A stretch of DNA of 64,000 nucleotides from Deltaproteobacteria bacterium. GTDB taxonomy: Bacteria; Desulfobacterota; Binatia; UBA12015. The notes beneath the pieces are model-generated. The model made no database searches and was not told where the DNA came from. It was given only the letters and a program-made list of their open reading frames with translations. This document shows positions 1 to 8,598 of this stretch, piece after piece (position 1 is the stretch's first letter; each line of letters starts with the position of its first letter). The DNA lies in NCBI GenBank assembly GCA_016874715.1, contig VGTK01000001.1:62001-126000 (forward strand), written 5' to 3'. A program made the translations under genes and the position numbers.

Positions 1-1601
1 TCTTCCTGTCGCTGCTGGTGTTCATCACCGACCCGTTCGAGCGGCTGCCGTTCACGCCGCGCGAGGGCTCGGACCTGAACCCTCTGCTGCAGAACTACTG
101 GATGACGATCCACCCGCCGTCGCTCTACATCGGCTTCGTCTCGACGACGGTACCGTTCGCGTTCGCGATCGCGGCGCTCGCCACCGGCAAGCTCGGCGAC
201 GCGTGGATCCGCACGACGCGGCGCTGGGCGCTCTTCTCCTGGTTCTTCCTTTCGCTCGGCAACCTGTTCGGTGCCGCCTGGGCGTACGTGGTGCTCGGCT
301 GGGGTGGCTACTGGGCGTGGGACCCGGTCGAGAACGCGGCGTTCATGCCGTGGCTCACCGCGACGGCCTACCTGCACTCGGTCATGATCCAGGAAAAGAA
401 GGACATGCTGAAGGTGTGGAACATGGCGCTGGTGATCCTCACCTTCTCCCTGACCATCTTCGGAACGTTCCTCACGCGATCGGGCGTCATCTCGTCGGTG
501 CACTCGTTCACGCAGTCGGGGATGGGTCCGTTCTTCATGTACTTCCTGCTCGCGATCCTGCTGGTCTCGATCGGGCTCGTGGTGTGGCGTCTGCCGCTGC
601 TCAGGAGCCGCAACGAGCTCGAGTCGGTGTTCTCGCGCGAGGCGACCTTCCTGCTGAACAACCTCATCCTCGTCGGCATCGCGTTCACCGTGTTCTGGGG
701 CACCGTGTTCCCCGTGCTCTCGGAGTGGGTGCGCGGCGTCAAGATCACGGTCGGCCCGCCGTTCTTCAACAAGGTGAACGCCCCGCTCGGCGTGGCCCTG
801 GTCTTCCTGATGGGCGTGGGTCCGGTCATCGCGTGGCGCAAGGCCACGGCGACCAGCCTCTGGCGCAGCTTCGCGGCGCCGATGGGAACCGGCGTCGCGA
901 TCGGCGCCATCGCGTTCGCGCTCGGCGCGCGCAACTTCTATGCGGTGCTCGCGTTCTCGGTCGCGGCCTTCGCGCTCGCAACGGTGTGGATCGAGTTCTG
1001 GCGCGGCATGCGGGTTCGCCAGGCGATGATGGGCGAGAAGGCCTGGACCGCGCTCTCGCGCCTCATCGGCAAGAACCGTCGGCGCTACGGCGGCTACGTC
1101 GTCCACGTCGGCATCGTGATGATCTTCATCGGCATCGTCGCGTCCTCGGTCTTCAAGCTCGAGGTCCAGCGGTCGATGAAGATCGGCGAGTCGCTGGCGA
1201 TCGGCGGCTACACCGTGCGCTACGACGGCATCCACCAGGAGAGCGACGACCACGTCGACAGCACGTACGCCCTGGTCTCCGTTCTCGAGGGTGAGGGTGC
1301 CGCTGCGGTGCGCGTCGGCGAGGTGCGGCCGGAGAAGCGCTTCTACAAGAAGCCCAAGCAGCCGACGACCGAGGTCTCGATCTGGTCCACGCTCCGCGAC
1401 GACCTCTACGTGGTGCTCGGCAGCTACGACCCGCCCTCGCAGCTCGCCGTGTTCCAGGTGTTCGTCAACCCGATGATCGCCTGGATGTGGATCGGGGGAG
1501 TGGTGCTCGCGCTCGGTACGGGCATCTGCATGTGGCCGTCGTACAGCGAGCGCTCGGTGACGGCACAGGCGCGCATCCCGGCCGGATCGCGACCGGCGTG
1601 A
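1..1601 (+). CDS. ccmF: Cytochrome c heme lyase subunit CcmF (5' end outside window)
   Basis: This is the C-terminal 530 or so residues of CcmF, the inner-membrane protein that joins heme to apocytochrome c on the periplasmic side in System I maturation. The open frame runs in from the left edge, so roughly the first 100-130 residues are missing. The heme-handling WWD-type motif is visible at about 300-335 (GGYWAWDPVENAAF), followed by many hydrophobic membrane segments and a large periplasmic part before a last membrane helix. The stop at 1601 lies 8 bases before the ccmH start, so the two are probably one transcript. No ccmG lies between them, as it does in many operons. The family assignment is firm. 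Confidence 0.95.
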   Translation, partial: FLSLLVFITDPFERLPFTPREGSDLNPLLQNYWMTIHPPSLYIGFVSTTVPFAFAIAALATGKLGDAWIRTTRRWALFSWFFLSLGNLFGAAWAYVVLGWGGYWAWDPVENAAFMPWLTATAYLHSVMIQEKKDMLKVWNMALVILTFSLTIFGTFLTRSGVISSVHSFTQSGMGPFFMYFLLAILLVSIGLVVWRLPLLRSRNELESVFSREATFLLNNLILVGIAFTVFWGTVFPVLSEWVRGVKITVGPPFFNKVNAPLGVALVFLMGVGPVIAWRKATATSLWRSFAAPMGTGVAIGAIAFALGARNFYAVLAFSVAAFALATVWIEFWRGMRVRQAMMGEKAWTALSRLIGKNRRRYGGYVVHVGIVMIFIGIVASSVFKLEVQRSMKIGESLAIGGYTVRYDGIHQESDDHVDSTYALVSVLEGEGAAAVRVGEVRPEKRFYKKPKQPTTEVSIWSTLRDDLYVVLGSYDPPSQLAVFQVFVNPMIAWMWIGGVVLALGTGICMWPSYSERSVTAQARIPAGSRPA

Positions 1602-1609
1602 CCAACGGG

Positions 1610-2128
1610 ATGACGGTCCCGTGCGGCGTGCGCGCACCGCTCGTCGCGACGCTCGCGACGCTGGTTCTCGGCGTACTCGCGGCTGGCCTCGCGCCCGGAG
1701 CAGCACGCGCGGAGATCGCGACGCAGTACCAGGTGGAGACCGACCTCACCTGCCAGTGTGGCTGCGGTCTCACCGTCCACTCGTGCAACCACCTGAACTG
1801 CGGCTCGGGCATTCCACTCAAGAAGGAGATCGGCGAGCAGATCGCGCAGGCGAAGACGCGCGACGAGATCCTGTCCCACTTCTCGACCAAGTACGGCGAG
1901 AAGATCCTGTCGTCACCGACGACGTCGGGCTTCAACATCGCCGCATGGACGGTACCGTTCGTGGCGATCGCGCTCGGGGGCCTGTTCATCGGCGTCGTGC
2001 TGGTGCGCTGGCGCCGCTTCACCGACGGCCCGGACGCCGCGGCCGGCGTGGCGCCGCCGTCCACGACCGATCCTGACCTCAAGGCGAAGCTCGACCGCGC
2101 GCTCGCCGAGCTCGACCGGCGCTCCTGA
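1610..2128 (+). CDS. ccmH: Cytochrome c-type biogenesis protein CcmH, cysteine-variant form
   Basis: A 172-residue membrane-anchored periplasmic protein of the CcmH/NrfF family, which holds or reduces apocytochrome c cysteines for the CcmF lyase. The ATG at 1610 puts a hydrophobic signal or anchor at residues 9-33. The rest is a compact periplasmic domain and a second membrane helix near residues 101-125. The usual LRCxxC motif is replaced by a CxCGC cluster (Cys48, Cys50, Cys52), with further cysteines at 59 and 64. This pattern fits CcmH-like proteins of some anaerobic and deltaproteobacterial lineages rather than the enterobacterial type. It sits between ccmF and a CcmI-like gene, which supports the call. 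Confidence 0.85.
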   Translation: MTVPCGVRAPLVATLATLVLGVLAAGLAPGAARAEIATQYQVETDLTCQCGCGLTVHSCNHLNCGSGIPLKKEIGEQIAQAKTRDEILSHFSTKYGEKILSSPTTSGFNIAAWTVPFVAIALGGLFIGVVLVRWRRFTDGPDAAAGVAPPSTTDPDLKAKLDRALAELDRRS

Positions 2129-2137
2129 GGCCATGCC

Positions 2138-2608
2138 GTGATCGTCACCGTCATCGGCCTCGCGATCGTCCTGCTCGCGGCGTTCTACGTGGCCTGGCCA
2201 CTGCTGCAGGCCGCACCCCTCGCGTCGCCGGTCACCGACGACGTCGCCGCGGGTACGGCGGAGCACGACAAGGACCAGGCGCTGCGCGCGATCCGCGAAG
2301 CAGACTTCGATCACCGGACCGGAAAGCTGTCGGACGAGGACTACGGGGCACTGCGCGCCGAGCTCGAGGGCCGCGCGCTGAGCGCGATGGCGGCGATCGA
2401 GCGGGCGAACGCGCCGCACGCGGCGCCACCGGCGCGGGGCGCAGCGCCGGGCGCGACGGCGCCGGCGACTTCGCAGGCGCCTCGCGGCGCCGAGCCCGGC
2501 GGCTTCTGTCCCGCGTGCGGCGTGCGCTTCGCGCGCGAGGCACGATACTGTTCCGGCTGCGGCAAGAAGCTGCCCGCGGCACCGCCCCGCGGCCGCCGCC
2601 GCGCCTGA
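2138..2608 (+). CDS. CcmI-like membrane protein with C-terminal zinc ribbon
   Basis: A 156-residue protein with a GTG start 9 bases after ccmH. Residues 1-20 form one membrane anchor. Residues 45-90 are a charged helical stretch (ALRAIREADFDHRTGKLSDE) that resembles the heme-operon CcmI N-terminal region, where a short helix pair precedes TPR repeats. Here there are no TPRs. Instead, after an Ala/Pro-rich linker, the C-terminus has a treble-clef-like zinc ribbon with Cys124-x2-Cys127 and Cys138-x2-Cys141. Position at the end of the ccmF-ccmH block suggests a role in apocytochrome handling or assembly, but that is inference. The ribbon would face the cytoplasm if the helix is an N-out anchor. 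Confidence 0.7.
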   Translation: MIVTVIGLAIVLLAAFYVAWPLLQAAPLASPVTDDVAAGTAEHDKDQALRAIREADFDHRTGKLSDEDYGALRAELEGRALSAMAAIERANAPHAAPPARGAAPGATAPATSQAPRGAEPGGFCPACGVRFAREARYCSGCGKKLPAAPPRGRRRA

Positions 2609-2622
2609 GCAGGAGCACTTCC

Positions 2623-3039
2623 GTGAACGACGAGACGCAGAATCCCACTTCACCCGCGGCTGCGGCTCCGGCTGTGGCCCCGGCCGGGACCCCGGCGCCC
2701 GCAACGGCATCGAGCGAGATCACGATCGACGACTTCCTGCGCGTCGACCTGCGCGTCGGCACGATCCGCAAGGCGGAGCCGCACCCGAACGCCGACCGCC
2801 TCGTCGTGCTGTCGGTGGACCTCGGCGAGGAGCAGGAGCGCCAGCTCGTCGCCGGCATCCGCGCGCATTACGAGCCGGAGACGCTGGTCGGCAAGCAGAT
2901 CGTCGTCGTCGCGAACCTGAAGCCGGCGAAGCTGCGCGGCGTCGAGAGCCGCGGCATGATCCTCGCCGCGAGCGACGACTCGGGCGTGCATGTCCTCGCG
3001 CCCGACGTTCCCACGGCGCCCGGCGCGAAGGTCAAGTAG
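2623..3039 (+). CDS. tRNA-binding (OB-fold, CsaA/MetRS-C type) protein
   Basis: A 138-residue cytoplasmic protein. A GTG start at 2623 is preceded by AGGAG at 2611-2615, which fixes the start. After about 30 residues of Ala/Pro-rich tail comes a complete tRNA-binding OB domain (VDLRVGTIRKAEPHPNADRL, then LVGKQIVVVANLKPAKLRG and ESRGMILAA). This domain occurs as the C-terminal dimerisation and tRNA-docking part of methionyl-tRNA synthetase and alone as the chaperone-like protein CsaA. There is no catalytic synthetase domain here. It follows the ccm block by 14 bases and may be cotranscribed, though no functional link is evident. Confidence 0.88.
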   Translation: MNDETQNPTSPAAAAPAVAPAGTPAPATASSEITIDDFLRVDLRVGTIRKAEPHPNADRLVVLSVDLGEEQERQLVAGIRAHYEPETLVGKQIVVVANLKPAKLRGVESRGMILAASDDSGVHVLAPDVPTAPGAKVK

Positions 3040-3106
3040 GGACGGCGCGGACCGCCTGCCCCCCGGCGCGAAGGTCGAGTAGGGACCGCGCGGCTCGCCT
3101 GCCCCC
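3021..3106 (+). repeat. Imperfect 43-bp tandem duplication across a stop codon
   Basis: The segment 3021-3063 (starting cggcgcgaaggtcaagtag) is repeated directly at 3064-3106 with a few substitutions. The first copy carries the last codons and stop of the tRNA-binding protein gene. The second copy carries a dead duplicate of the same codons, including its TAG. It looks like a local slippage duplication that left the gene intact. Confidence 0.85.
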
Positions 3107-3115
3107 CGACGAGGG

Positions 3116-5203
3116 TCACGGGGGCGTCGGCGGCAGGCCGCTGTGCCGCAGCAGCGCCTCCGTCGTCGGCGCGCGGCCGCGGAACGCCTCGAAGACCTCC
3201 ATCGGGTGCCGGCTGCCGCCGAGTGCCAGCACCGTGTCGCGAAAGCGGCGTCCGGTGCGCGCGATCGCCACCGGGTCGTCGAGCCCCGCCTCCTCGAAGG
3301 CGCCGAAAGCGTCCGCAGACAGCACCTCGGCCCACTTGTAGCTGTAGTAGCCGGCCGCGTAGCCGCCACCGAAGATGTGCGTGAACCCGCACAGGAATCG
3401 GTCCTCGGGAAGCGGCGGGATGGTCGTCGTCCGCGAAGCGATCCGGTGCTGCACGTCGAACGGCGTCCGGTCGCCGTCAGCGTCGTACTCGTGGTGCAGA
3501 GCGAGATCGGTGAGCGCGAAGTAGATCTGGCGAAGCATGTCGGATCCGGCGCGGAACGTTCGCGACGCCTCGATCTTGCGGAACGGCTCCTCGGGCAAGC
3601 GCTCGCCGGTCAAGTAGTGACCGGTGAGCCCGAGCAGCGTCTCGCGGTGGTAGCACCAGTTCTCCATGAACTGGCTCGGCAGCTCGACGGCGTCCCACTC
3701 GATGTTGCGAATGCCCGCGGCGAGAGGGCGCTCGACGTTGGTCAGCATGTGCTGCAGACCGTGCCCGAACTCGTGGAACAGCGTGTTGACCTCGCCGAAC
3801 GTCATCAGCGACGGCTTGCCGTCGACCGGCGGCACCTGATTGCAGATCAGGTACGCGACCGGGCGCCGGTTCGGCGCGCGGCCGACGCATTCGTCCATCC
3901 ATGCACCGCCCCGCTTCTCGTGCGGCCGCGAGTACGGGTCGAGGAAGAACGCGGCGACCTCGGAGCCCGACTCGTCGAAGATGCGGAAGAAGCGCACCTC
4001 GGGGTTCCACACCGCGGCCGCGCCGTCAGCCGGACGGACCGTCAGGCCGAACAGGCGGCTGGTCAGCGCGAACAGGCCGTCGAGCACGCGCGGCAGCGGG
4101 AAGTACGGCCGCAGCTCCTCCTCGGTGTAGGCGAAGCGGCTCTCGCGCAGACGCTCCGCCCAGAAGGCGACGTCCCACGGACGGAGGTCGTCCGCCTCCG
4201 GCGCGCCGGCCGCGCGCGCCAACGCTCGCAGCTCCTCGAGGTCGCGCTCGGCGGCCGGGTACGAGGCCGCACGCAGCTCCTCGAGCATCGTCTCCACCGC
4301 CTCGACGCTCGGTGCCATCTTGCTCGCGAGGCTCAGCTGCGCGTAGCTGGCGAATCCGAGCAGCCTCGCCTCCTCGCGACGGAGACGCAGGATCTGGCCG
4401 AGCAGCGGCTCGTTGTCGAGCTCGCCCGAGCTCGCGCGCGTCACGTACGCGCGATAGAGGTGCTCGCGCAGGTCGCGTCGGCGGCTGTGCTGCTGGAACG
4501 GCACGTAGCTGGGCCCGTCGAGCGTGACGCGCCACGGACCGTCGGCGGCCGTCGCATTCTCCTCGCCCGCCTGCCGGGCGGCCTGCGCGGCCAGCTCGAG
4601 CGCGCTCTGCGGTAGTCCCGCGACCTCGTCGCGCGAGGTGAGGGTCAGGGAGAACGCCCTGGTCGCGTCGAGCACGTGGTTGCTGAACCTCGTCGCGCAC
4701 TCGGCGAGCTCGGCCTGGATCGCATTGAAGCGCTCCTGCTCAGCCGGTGCGAGCCCGACGCCCGAGAGCTCGGCGTCGCGCACCAGCGAGGTCACGATCC
4801 GCTGCTGGGTTGCGTCGAGGCGCGCCCACTCGGGGCCGTCGCGGAGCTCCCGCAGCGCCCGGTAGACCGGCTGGCTCTGGCCGACACGCAGCGAGAAGGT
4901 CACGACGGCCGGCTGCACCTGCTCGTGTGCCGCGCGGAGCTCGTCGCTGTTCCGGACGCCCATCAGGTGCCCGACGGTGCCCCATGCGAGCCCGAGCCGG
5001 TCGTTCAGATGCTCGAGCGGCTCGACGATCGCGTGCCACGTGGGCGCGGCGTGCTGCTCGATCCGCTCGAAGTCCTGCTCGAGCTCGGCCAGGAGCGTCG
5101 TCATGCCCGGCACCACGTGCTCGGGGCGGATGCGGTCGAAGCGCGGCAGCCCTTCGGACACGAGGAGCGGATTGGTCGCGCCGACGTCAGTGCTGTTTCC
5201 CAT
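3116..5203 (-). CDS. M3-family zinc oligopeptidase (oligopeptidase A / PrlC type)
   Basis: A 695-residue cytoplasmic metallopeptidase that cuts short peptides left by proteasome-like proteases and signal-peptide turnover. The zinc site is clear: HEFGH at residues 477-481, with the third ligand in the downstream GIRNIEWDAVELPSQ block. The helical N-terminal half typical of the family (thimet/PrlC) is complete, and the length matches the usual 680-700. It reads right to left and ends 77 bases from the end of the convergent tRNA-binding gene, just beyond the tandem duplication. Its start codon abuts the truncated epimerase remnant, so its original promoter region may have been replaced. Confidence 0.93.
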   Translation of the reverse strand: MGNSTDVGATNPLLVSEGLPRFDRIRPEHVVPGMTTLLAELEQDFERIEQHAAPTWHAIVEPLEHLNDRLGLAWGTVGHLMGVRNSDELRAAHEQVQPAVVTFSLRVGQSQPVYRALRELRDGPEWARLDATQQRIVTSLVRDAELSGVGLAPAEQERFNAIQAELAECATRFSNHVLDATRAFSLTLTSRDEVAGLPQSALELAAQAARQAGEENATAADGPWRVTLDGPSYVPFQQHSRRRDLREHLYRAYVTRASSGELDNEPLLGQILRLRREEARLLGFASYAQLSLASKMAPSVEAVETMLEELRAASYPAAERDLEELRALARAAGAPEADDLRPWDVAFWAERLRESRFAYTEEELRPYFPLPRVLDGLFALTSRLFGLTVRPADGAAAVWNPEVRFFRIFDESGSEVAAFFLDPYSRPHEKRGGAWMDECVGRAPNRRPVAYLICNQVPPVDGKPSLMTFGEVNTLFHEFGHGLQHMLTNVERPLAAGIRNIEWDAVELPSQFMENWCYHRETLLGLTGHYLTGERLPEEPFRKIEASRTFRAGSDMLRQIYFALTDLALHHEYDADGDRTPFDVQHRIASRTTTIPPLPEDRFLCGFTHIFGGGYAAGYYSYKWAEVLSADAFGAFEEAGLDDPVAIARTGRRFRDTVLALGGSRHPMEVFEAFRGRAPTTEALLRHSGLPPTPP

Positions 5204-5209
5204 TCCTCG

Positions 5210-5622
5210 ACGCGTAGCAAAGCACGCCCGCCGAGCCGATCGTCCTCCCGCAGCGCGCGCTGGCCCGCGTACCGGTAGACGCCACCCGAGGAAACGTGCA
5301 GGAAGCCCTTCGCGCGGCGGCAGTGCGCGACGAGACGCCCCGCTCCCTCCGCGTTCGCCGCGAGGTCGTACGCGAAGCCGCCGGTCTTCACCACGGCCAT
5401 GTTGACGACGTAGGTGAAGTCGTCCGGAACCGCGTCGAGCGCGGCGCTCGCAAGATCCAACCGCAGCGGCCGGACGCCGATCTCGCGCAGCCTTGCCACG
5501 TCCGCGTCACGCGAGAGCCGGGCGAGGCCATGTACCTCGTTGTGGCGCGCCAGCTCGCGCGCTAGCGGCATCGCAACCTGGCTCGTCGGGCCGGTGATGA
5601 GGATCTTCTCGTTGCGCAGCAT
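5210..5622 (-). pseudogene. NAD-dependent epimerase/dehydratase, 3' half deleted
   Basis: The frame starting at 5622 reads as the N-terminal Rossmann half of an extended-SDR epimerase. It has an ILITGPTSQVAMPLA glycine-rich nucleotide loop (unusual GxxSQxA form), RLDLASAALDAVPDDF around the acidic residue, and a VSSGGVYRYAG strand. It then stops resembling the family after about 135 residues, near 5215, exactly where the M3 peptidase gene begins on the same strand. Family members are about 300 residues and need a later YxxxK motif, which is absent. I read it as a deletion remnant. A promoter in it might now drive the peptidase gene. Confidence 0.75.
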
Positions 5623-5927
5623 CGCGCCGTCATGGCGCGGAGGCAGATCCTCCGGCCAGGCTCGCGGGCAGTCCGGAGCTCGGCACGTCGAGGTCTGCTG
5701 CTCCCGGCGGACGCGTGTCGGCGTCCTCGGCTTCGCCCACCGCACCGCAACGTTGCCGGCAGATGCGCACCTCCACCACGCCGGCGGCGCAGCCCCCGAG
5801 CTGCGACGATGCGCGCCGCCAGCTGGCGCAGTGCGCAGGCGCGGCCGGCGTTTCGACGGCCGCGGCGCCCGTGTGGTGCGAGCGCCGCCAGCCGGAGCCG
5901 GCCTGGGCCGGCGGTCCCGAACGACGC
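5623..5927. other. Non-coding stretch between epimerase remnant and csp
   Basis: About 300 bases without a convincing gene. A plus-strand frame from 5764 reads with paired cysteines (CDDARRQLAQC) but runs straight through the antisense of csp, has no ribosome-binding site and no recognisable homology. I see only the hairpin downstream of csp (listed separately). Confidence 0.5.
5897..5912 (-). terminator. Hairpin just downstream of csp
   Basis: A perfect 7-bp inverted repeat (gccggcc / ggccggc, 2-base centre) begins 16 bases past the csp stop. There is no T-run, so it is only a possible transcript end or RNA-stabilising hairpin. Confidence 0.35.
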
Positions 5928-6128
5928 CTAGACTTTCTGGACGTTCGCGGCCTGCGACCCCTTACGGCCGGGAACGATCTCGAACTCGACGGTCTGGCCC
6001 TCTTCGAGGGTCTTATAGCCCTGAGCCGAGATCGCCGAGTAGTGAACGAAGATGTCCTCTCCCCCGTCCTGCTCGATGAATCCGAACCCCTTCTGCGGGT
6101 TGAACCACTTCACCTTCCCCTGAGCCAT
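5928..6128 (-). CDS. csp: Cold-shock protein (CspA family)
   Basis: A 66-residue single cold-shock domain, an RNA chaperone that melts mRNA structure. Both RNA-binding motifs are present: KGFGFIEQ (RNP1) and DIFVHYSAI (RNP2), after the usual GKVKWFN start. The ATG at 6128 has a GGAGG ribosome site 8 bases upstream (6137-6141 on the plus strand). The 224-base gap to the divergent infC start would allow a long structured 5' leader, as is common for cold-shock genes. A weak sigma-70-like pair lies on the minus strand (about 6247-6277: TTGTTG, 19 bases, GATAAG), too poor to annotate. It is one of many paralogues such genomes usually carry, so a specific letter is not assigned. Confidence 0.96.
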   Translation of the reverse strand: MAQGKVKWFNPQKGFGFIEQDGGEDIFVHYSAISAQGYKTLEEGQTVEFEIVPGRKGSQAANVQKV

Positions 6129-6352
6129 CCGACCTTCCTCCAACGTTCTCCGGGCCGCGGGTTCCCCTGCGCCCGCGTGCGACCGCGCCCACGCGGGGGG
6201 CCGATCGTGTCGATCGTTCCCGGACAGTTCCGAAATCGGCGAGCGTCTTATCACCCGCTCGACTGGAAGGGCAACAACGCCGCGGGGAGTTTGTTCCGCT
6301 GAGCCTCTGTGCTAGCTGGACTGCTTCGCGCCGCAGACGATAAAGGAGTGGT

Positions 6353-7072
6353 ATGCAGCGACCGCGCGGTCCGCGCTTTTTACCAGTTCGCCCCGACGAA
6401 GAACATCGCACCAATCGGCAGATCCGGGTCCCGCAGGTCCGTTTGATCGGCCTGCACGGTGAGCAGCTCGGGGTGGTCGCCACGGAAGACGCCCTGCGCA
6501 TGGCGCAGGAAGGGGAAGTCGACCTGGTGGAGGTAGCGCCGACCGCTTCACCGCCGGTGTGCCGTCTGCTGGACTACGGAAAGTTCCGTTATTCCAAGCA
6601 AAAGAAGGACGCCGAGGCGAAGAAGAAGCAGCACGTGACGCAGCTCAAGGAGCTGCGCATCCGCCCCGGCACCGACTCGCACGACGTCGAGCGTCAACTG
6701 AAGAAGGCGCAGGAGTTCCTCACCGACGGCCAGCGGGTCAAGTTCACGCTGCGCTTCCGCGGCCGTGAGATGGCCCACCAAGACCTCGGCAGGGGCAAGC
6801 TGACGGGCATCGCGAACCAGCTCGGCGAGTTCGGCTGGGTCGAAATCGAGCCGCGCACGGAAGGCCGCGTGATGCACCTCGTGATGGCCCCGGGGCAACG
6901 CAAGCGAGCCGTCCTGCCGACCGGCCCGGGCGCGCCCAGGCCGCCTGCCGCAGGCGGCGGTGTGCCACAGGGCGCCGCTGCGCCGTCTGCGGGCGGCGCG
7001 GCTCCGGCGCAGGGCACCGGAGCCGCAGGAGCGGCGAAGGAAGTGCGCCCTCAGCAGCCGCGACCGGCCTGA
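6353..7072 (+). CDS. infC: Translation initiation factor IF-3 with Pro/Ala/Gly-rich tail
   Basis: IF-3 binds the 30S subunit, blocks premature 50S joining and proofreads start-codon pairing. The N-domain (NRQIRVPQVRLIG ... RLLDYGKFRY), the lysine-rich linker helix and the C-domain (IRPGTDSHDVERQLKKA ... FRGREMAHQ) are all intact in the first 180 residues. About 60 extra residues of Pro/Ala/Gly follow and look disordered. The ATG at 6353 has AAGGAG four bases upstream. It is an ordinary ATG, not the AUU that lets E. coli IF-3 regulate itself. The usual followers rpmI and rplT are absent: the next gene is dacA on the opposite strand, so this infC stands alone. Confidence 0.95.
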   Translation: MQRPRGPRFLPVRPDEEHRTNRQIRVPQVRLIGLHGEQLGVVATEDALRMAQEGEVDLVEVAPTASPPVCRLLDYGKFRYSKQKKDAEAKKKQHVTQLKELRIRPGTDSHDVERQLKKAQEFLTDGQRVKFTLRFRGREMAHQDLGRGKLTGIANQLGEFGWVEIEPRTEGRVMHLVMAPGQRKRAVLPTGPGAPRPPAAGGGVPQGAAAPSAGGAAPAQGTGAAGAAKEVRPQQPRPA

Positions 7073-7150
7073 CCGACACCGGCCAGCGCGTCCACCGCGA
7101 GCGCGCCCTTCTCGTTCCCGGTACGCCGCCACGGCGCCGGCACACGGGCA

Positions 7151-8359
7151 TCAGAACCAGCCCGACCACCAGCTCGTACGCGCGACGTCGTGTGGGGCGA
7201 CCAGGTCGGTCCGGCCGATCTCCTTGTCGCCCTGCATCGTCACCACCTCGCCGACCACCTGCCCCTTGGTCACCGGCGCGCTGACCTGCGCAGGGACCTT
7301 CACCTCCACCTTGACCCGCGCCGCCTGGTCGCGCGGCAGAACCACGCGCAGGCCCTTCGCCGCTTGACCGACGAAGAACTTCTCCGCCCCGCCCGACACC
7401 GAGATCTGCGCGCCGACGGGCTGCCCCGCCTTCACCGGCTCGATCGCCTTCCAGCCGGCGAACCCCTTCGAGAGCAGCCGCGCCGCCTCGTCGAAGCTGC
7501 CCTGCTTGGTCGGCGCGCCGAGAACGACGGCGATCAAGGCGAGGCCGTCGCGGCTCGCGGTCGCCGTGACCTCGAAGCCCGCCGCGGCGTAGTAGCCGGT
7601 CTTGAGCCCGGTCGCGCCGTCGTAGGTCCGCACCAGGTGGTTGGTGTTGCGCATCGTGAACTGCCCGCCGCGAAACGGCGCCTCCGACGAGCCCGCCCAC
7701 CCCATGATCTCGGGAAACTGGGTGAGCTTGCGGCCGAGGATCGCGAGGTCGGTCGCACTCATCAGGTCGGGCTTCTGGTCGGTCGCCGGCGGCAGTCCGT
7801 GCGGGGTGTGGAACTCGGTGTTCTTCATGCCGAGCTCCTGCGCGCGCTGGTTCATCCTCTCGACGAACGCGTCCGACGTACCGCCGATGCGCTCGGCAAC
7901 CGCCATCGACGCGTCGTTCGCCGACGAGATCATGATCGCGGCCAGCATGTCGCGCAGCGGGAACTGCTCGCCCTCCGCCAGGTAGACCTGCGAGCCGCCG
8001 ATGCTGCTCGCCCATGCGGACGCGGGGATCGGCTCGTCGAGCGAGAGCTGGCCCGCGCGGACCTGCTCCATCGCGATCAGCACCGTCATCATCTTGACCA
8101 TCGACGCGGGCGGCCAGGGCGTGTTCTCGTTCTGCGCGAACAGCACCTCCCCGCTGTCGCCGTCCATGAGGATGGCCGCCGTGTACGGCGCCGCCGGCTT
8201 GAACGGCACCTCGGCGCGCCCGGAGGGCCTCTTGCCGGCGGCAGCCCCCACCGGGGCCGCCGGGACCTGTGCGGGTGCGGCGCCGGCGGCGTGAGCCTGG
8301 AGAACCAGCAGCGCCAGCGTGATCGCCAGCACCCTGCCCGAGTTACCCACGAACTCCAC
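7151..8359 (-). CDS. dacA: D-alanyl-D-alanine carboxypeptidase (PBP5/6 type)
   Basis: A 402-residue periplasmic penicillin-binding protein that trims the terminal D-Ala from peptidoglycan stem peptides. The signal peptide spans residues 1-28. All three active-site motifs are present: SMVK at 86-89 (nucleophile Ser86), SAN at 146-148 and KTG at 253-255. A beta-rich PBP5 C-terminal domain follows. The extreme C-terminus (SWWSGWF) is short and aromatic rather than the long amphipathic helix of E. coli PBP5, but could still serve as the membrane anchor. It converges with infC across 78 bases and diverges from ccmA. Confidence 0.94.
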   Translation of the reverse strand: MEFVGNSGRVLAITLALLVLQAHAAGAAPAQVPAAPVGAAAGKRPSGRAEVPFKPAAPYTAAILMDGDSGEVLFAQNENTPWPPASMVKMMTVLIAMEQVRAGQLSLDEPIPASAWASSIGGSQVYLAEGEQFPLRDMLAAIMISSANDASMAVAERIGGTSDAFVERMNQRAQELGMKNTEFHTPHGLPPATDQKPDLMSATDLAILGRKLTQFPEIMGWAGSSEAPFRGGQFTMRNTNHLVRTYDGATGLKTGYYAAAGFEVTATASRDGLALIAVVLGAPTKQGSFDEAARLLSKGFAGWKAIEPVKAGQPVGAQISVSGGAEKFFVGQAAKGLRVVLPRDQAARVKVEVKVPAQVSAPVTKGQVVGEVVTMQGDKEIGRTDLVAPHDVARTSWWSGWF

Positions 8360-8598
8360 TCCTCGTCCCCCCTCGCGTCGCGCCGACCCGCTTTCTCGAC
8401 GGGCCAGATCGTACCCGTCTTTCGTCTGACGTCCTCACCGGCTTCGCCGACCACGAGGGATGAACCCGCAGGGCGTGTTCATCGGACGGTCACCGTGCAC
8501 CCGAGGACTCCGGCTGCGCCGCTCCTTAGCACGCCGCGACGCCCGCGGGCGCGCGCGGCGCGCTGGAACTTTCCGCCGGTGTGGGCGAGACTCGCGCG

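Noticed and set aside
6247-6277. Minus-strand promoter for csp (TTGTTG, 19 bases, GATAAG)
   Set aside because: The spacer is long and the -10 has only 4 of 6 matches; not better than expected by chance in a 224-base gap.
5764-6302. Plus-strand frame with paired cysteines before and through csp
   Set aside because: It runs through the reverse complement of csp, has no ribosome site and no family pattern. The cysteine pair is probably chance.
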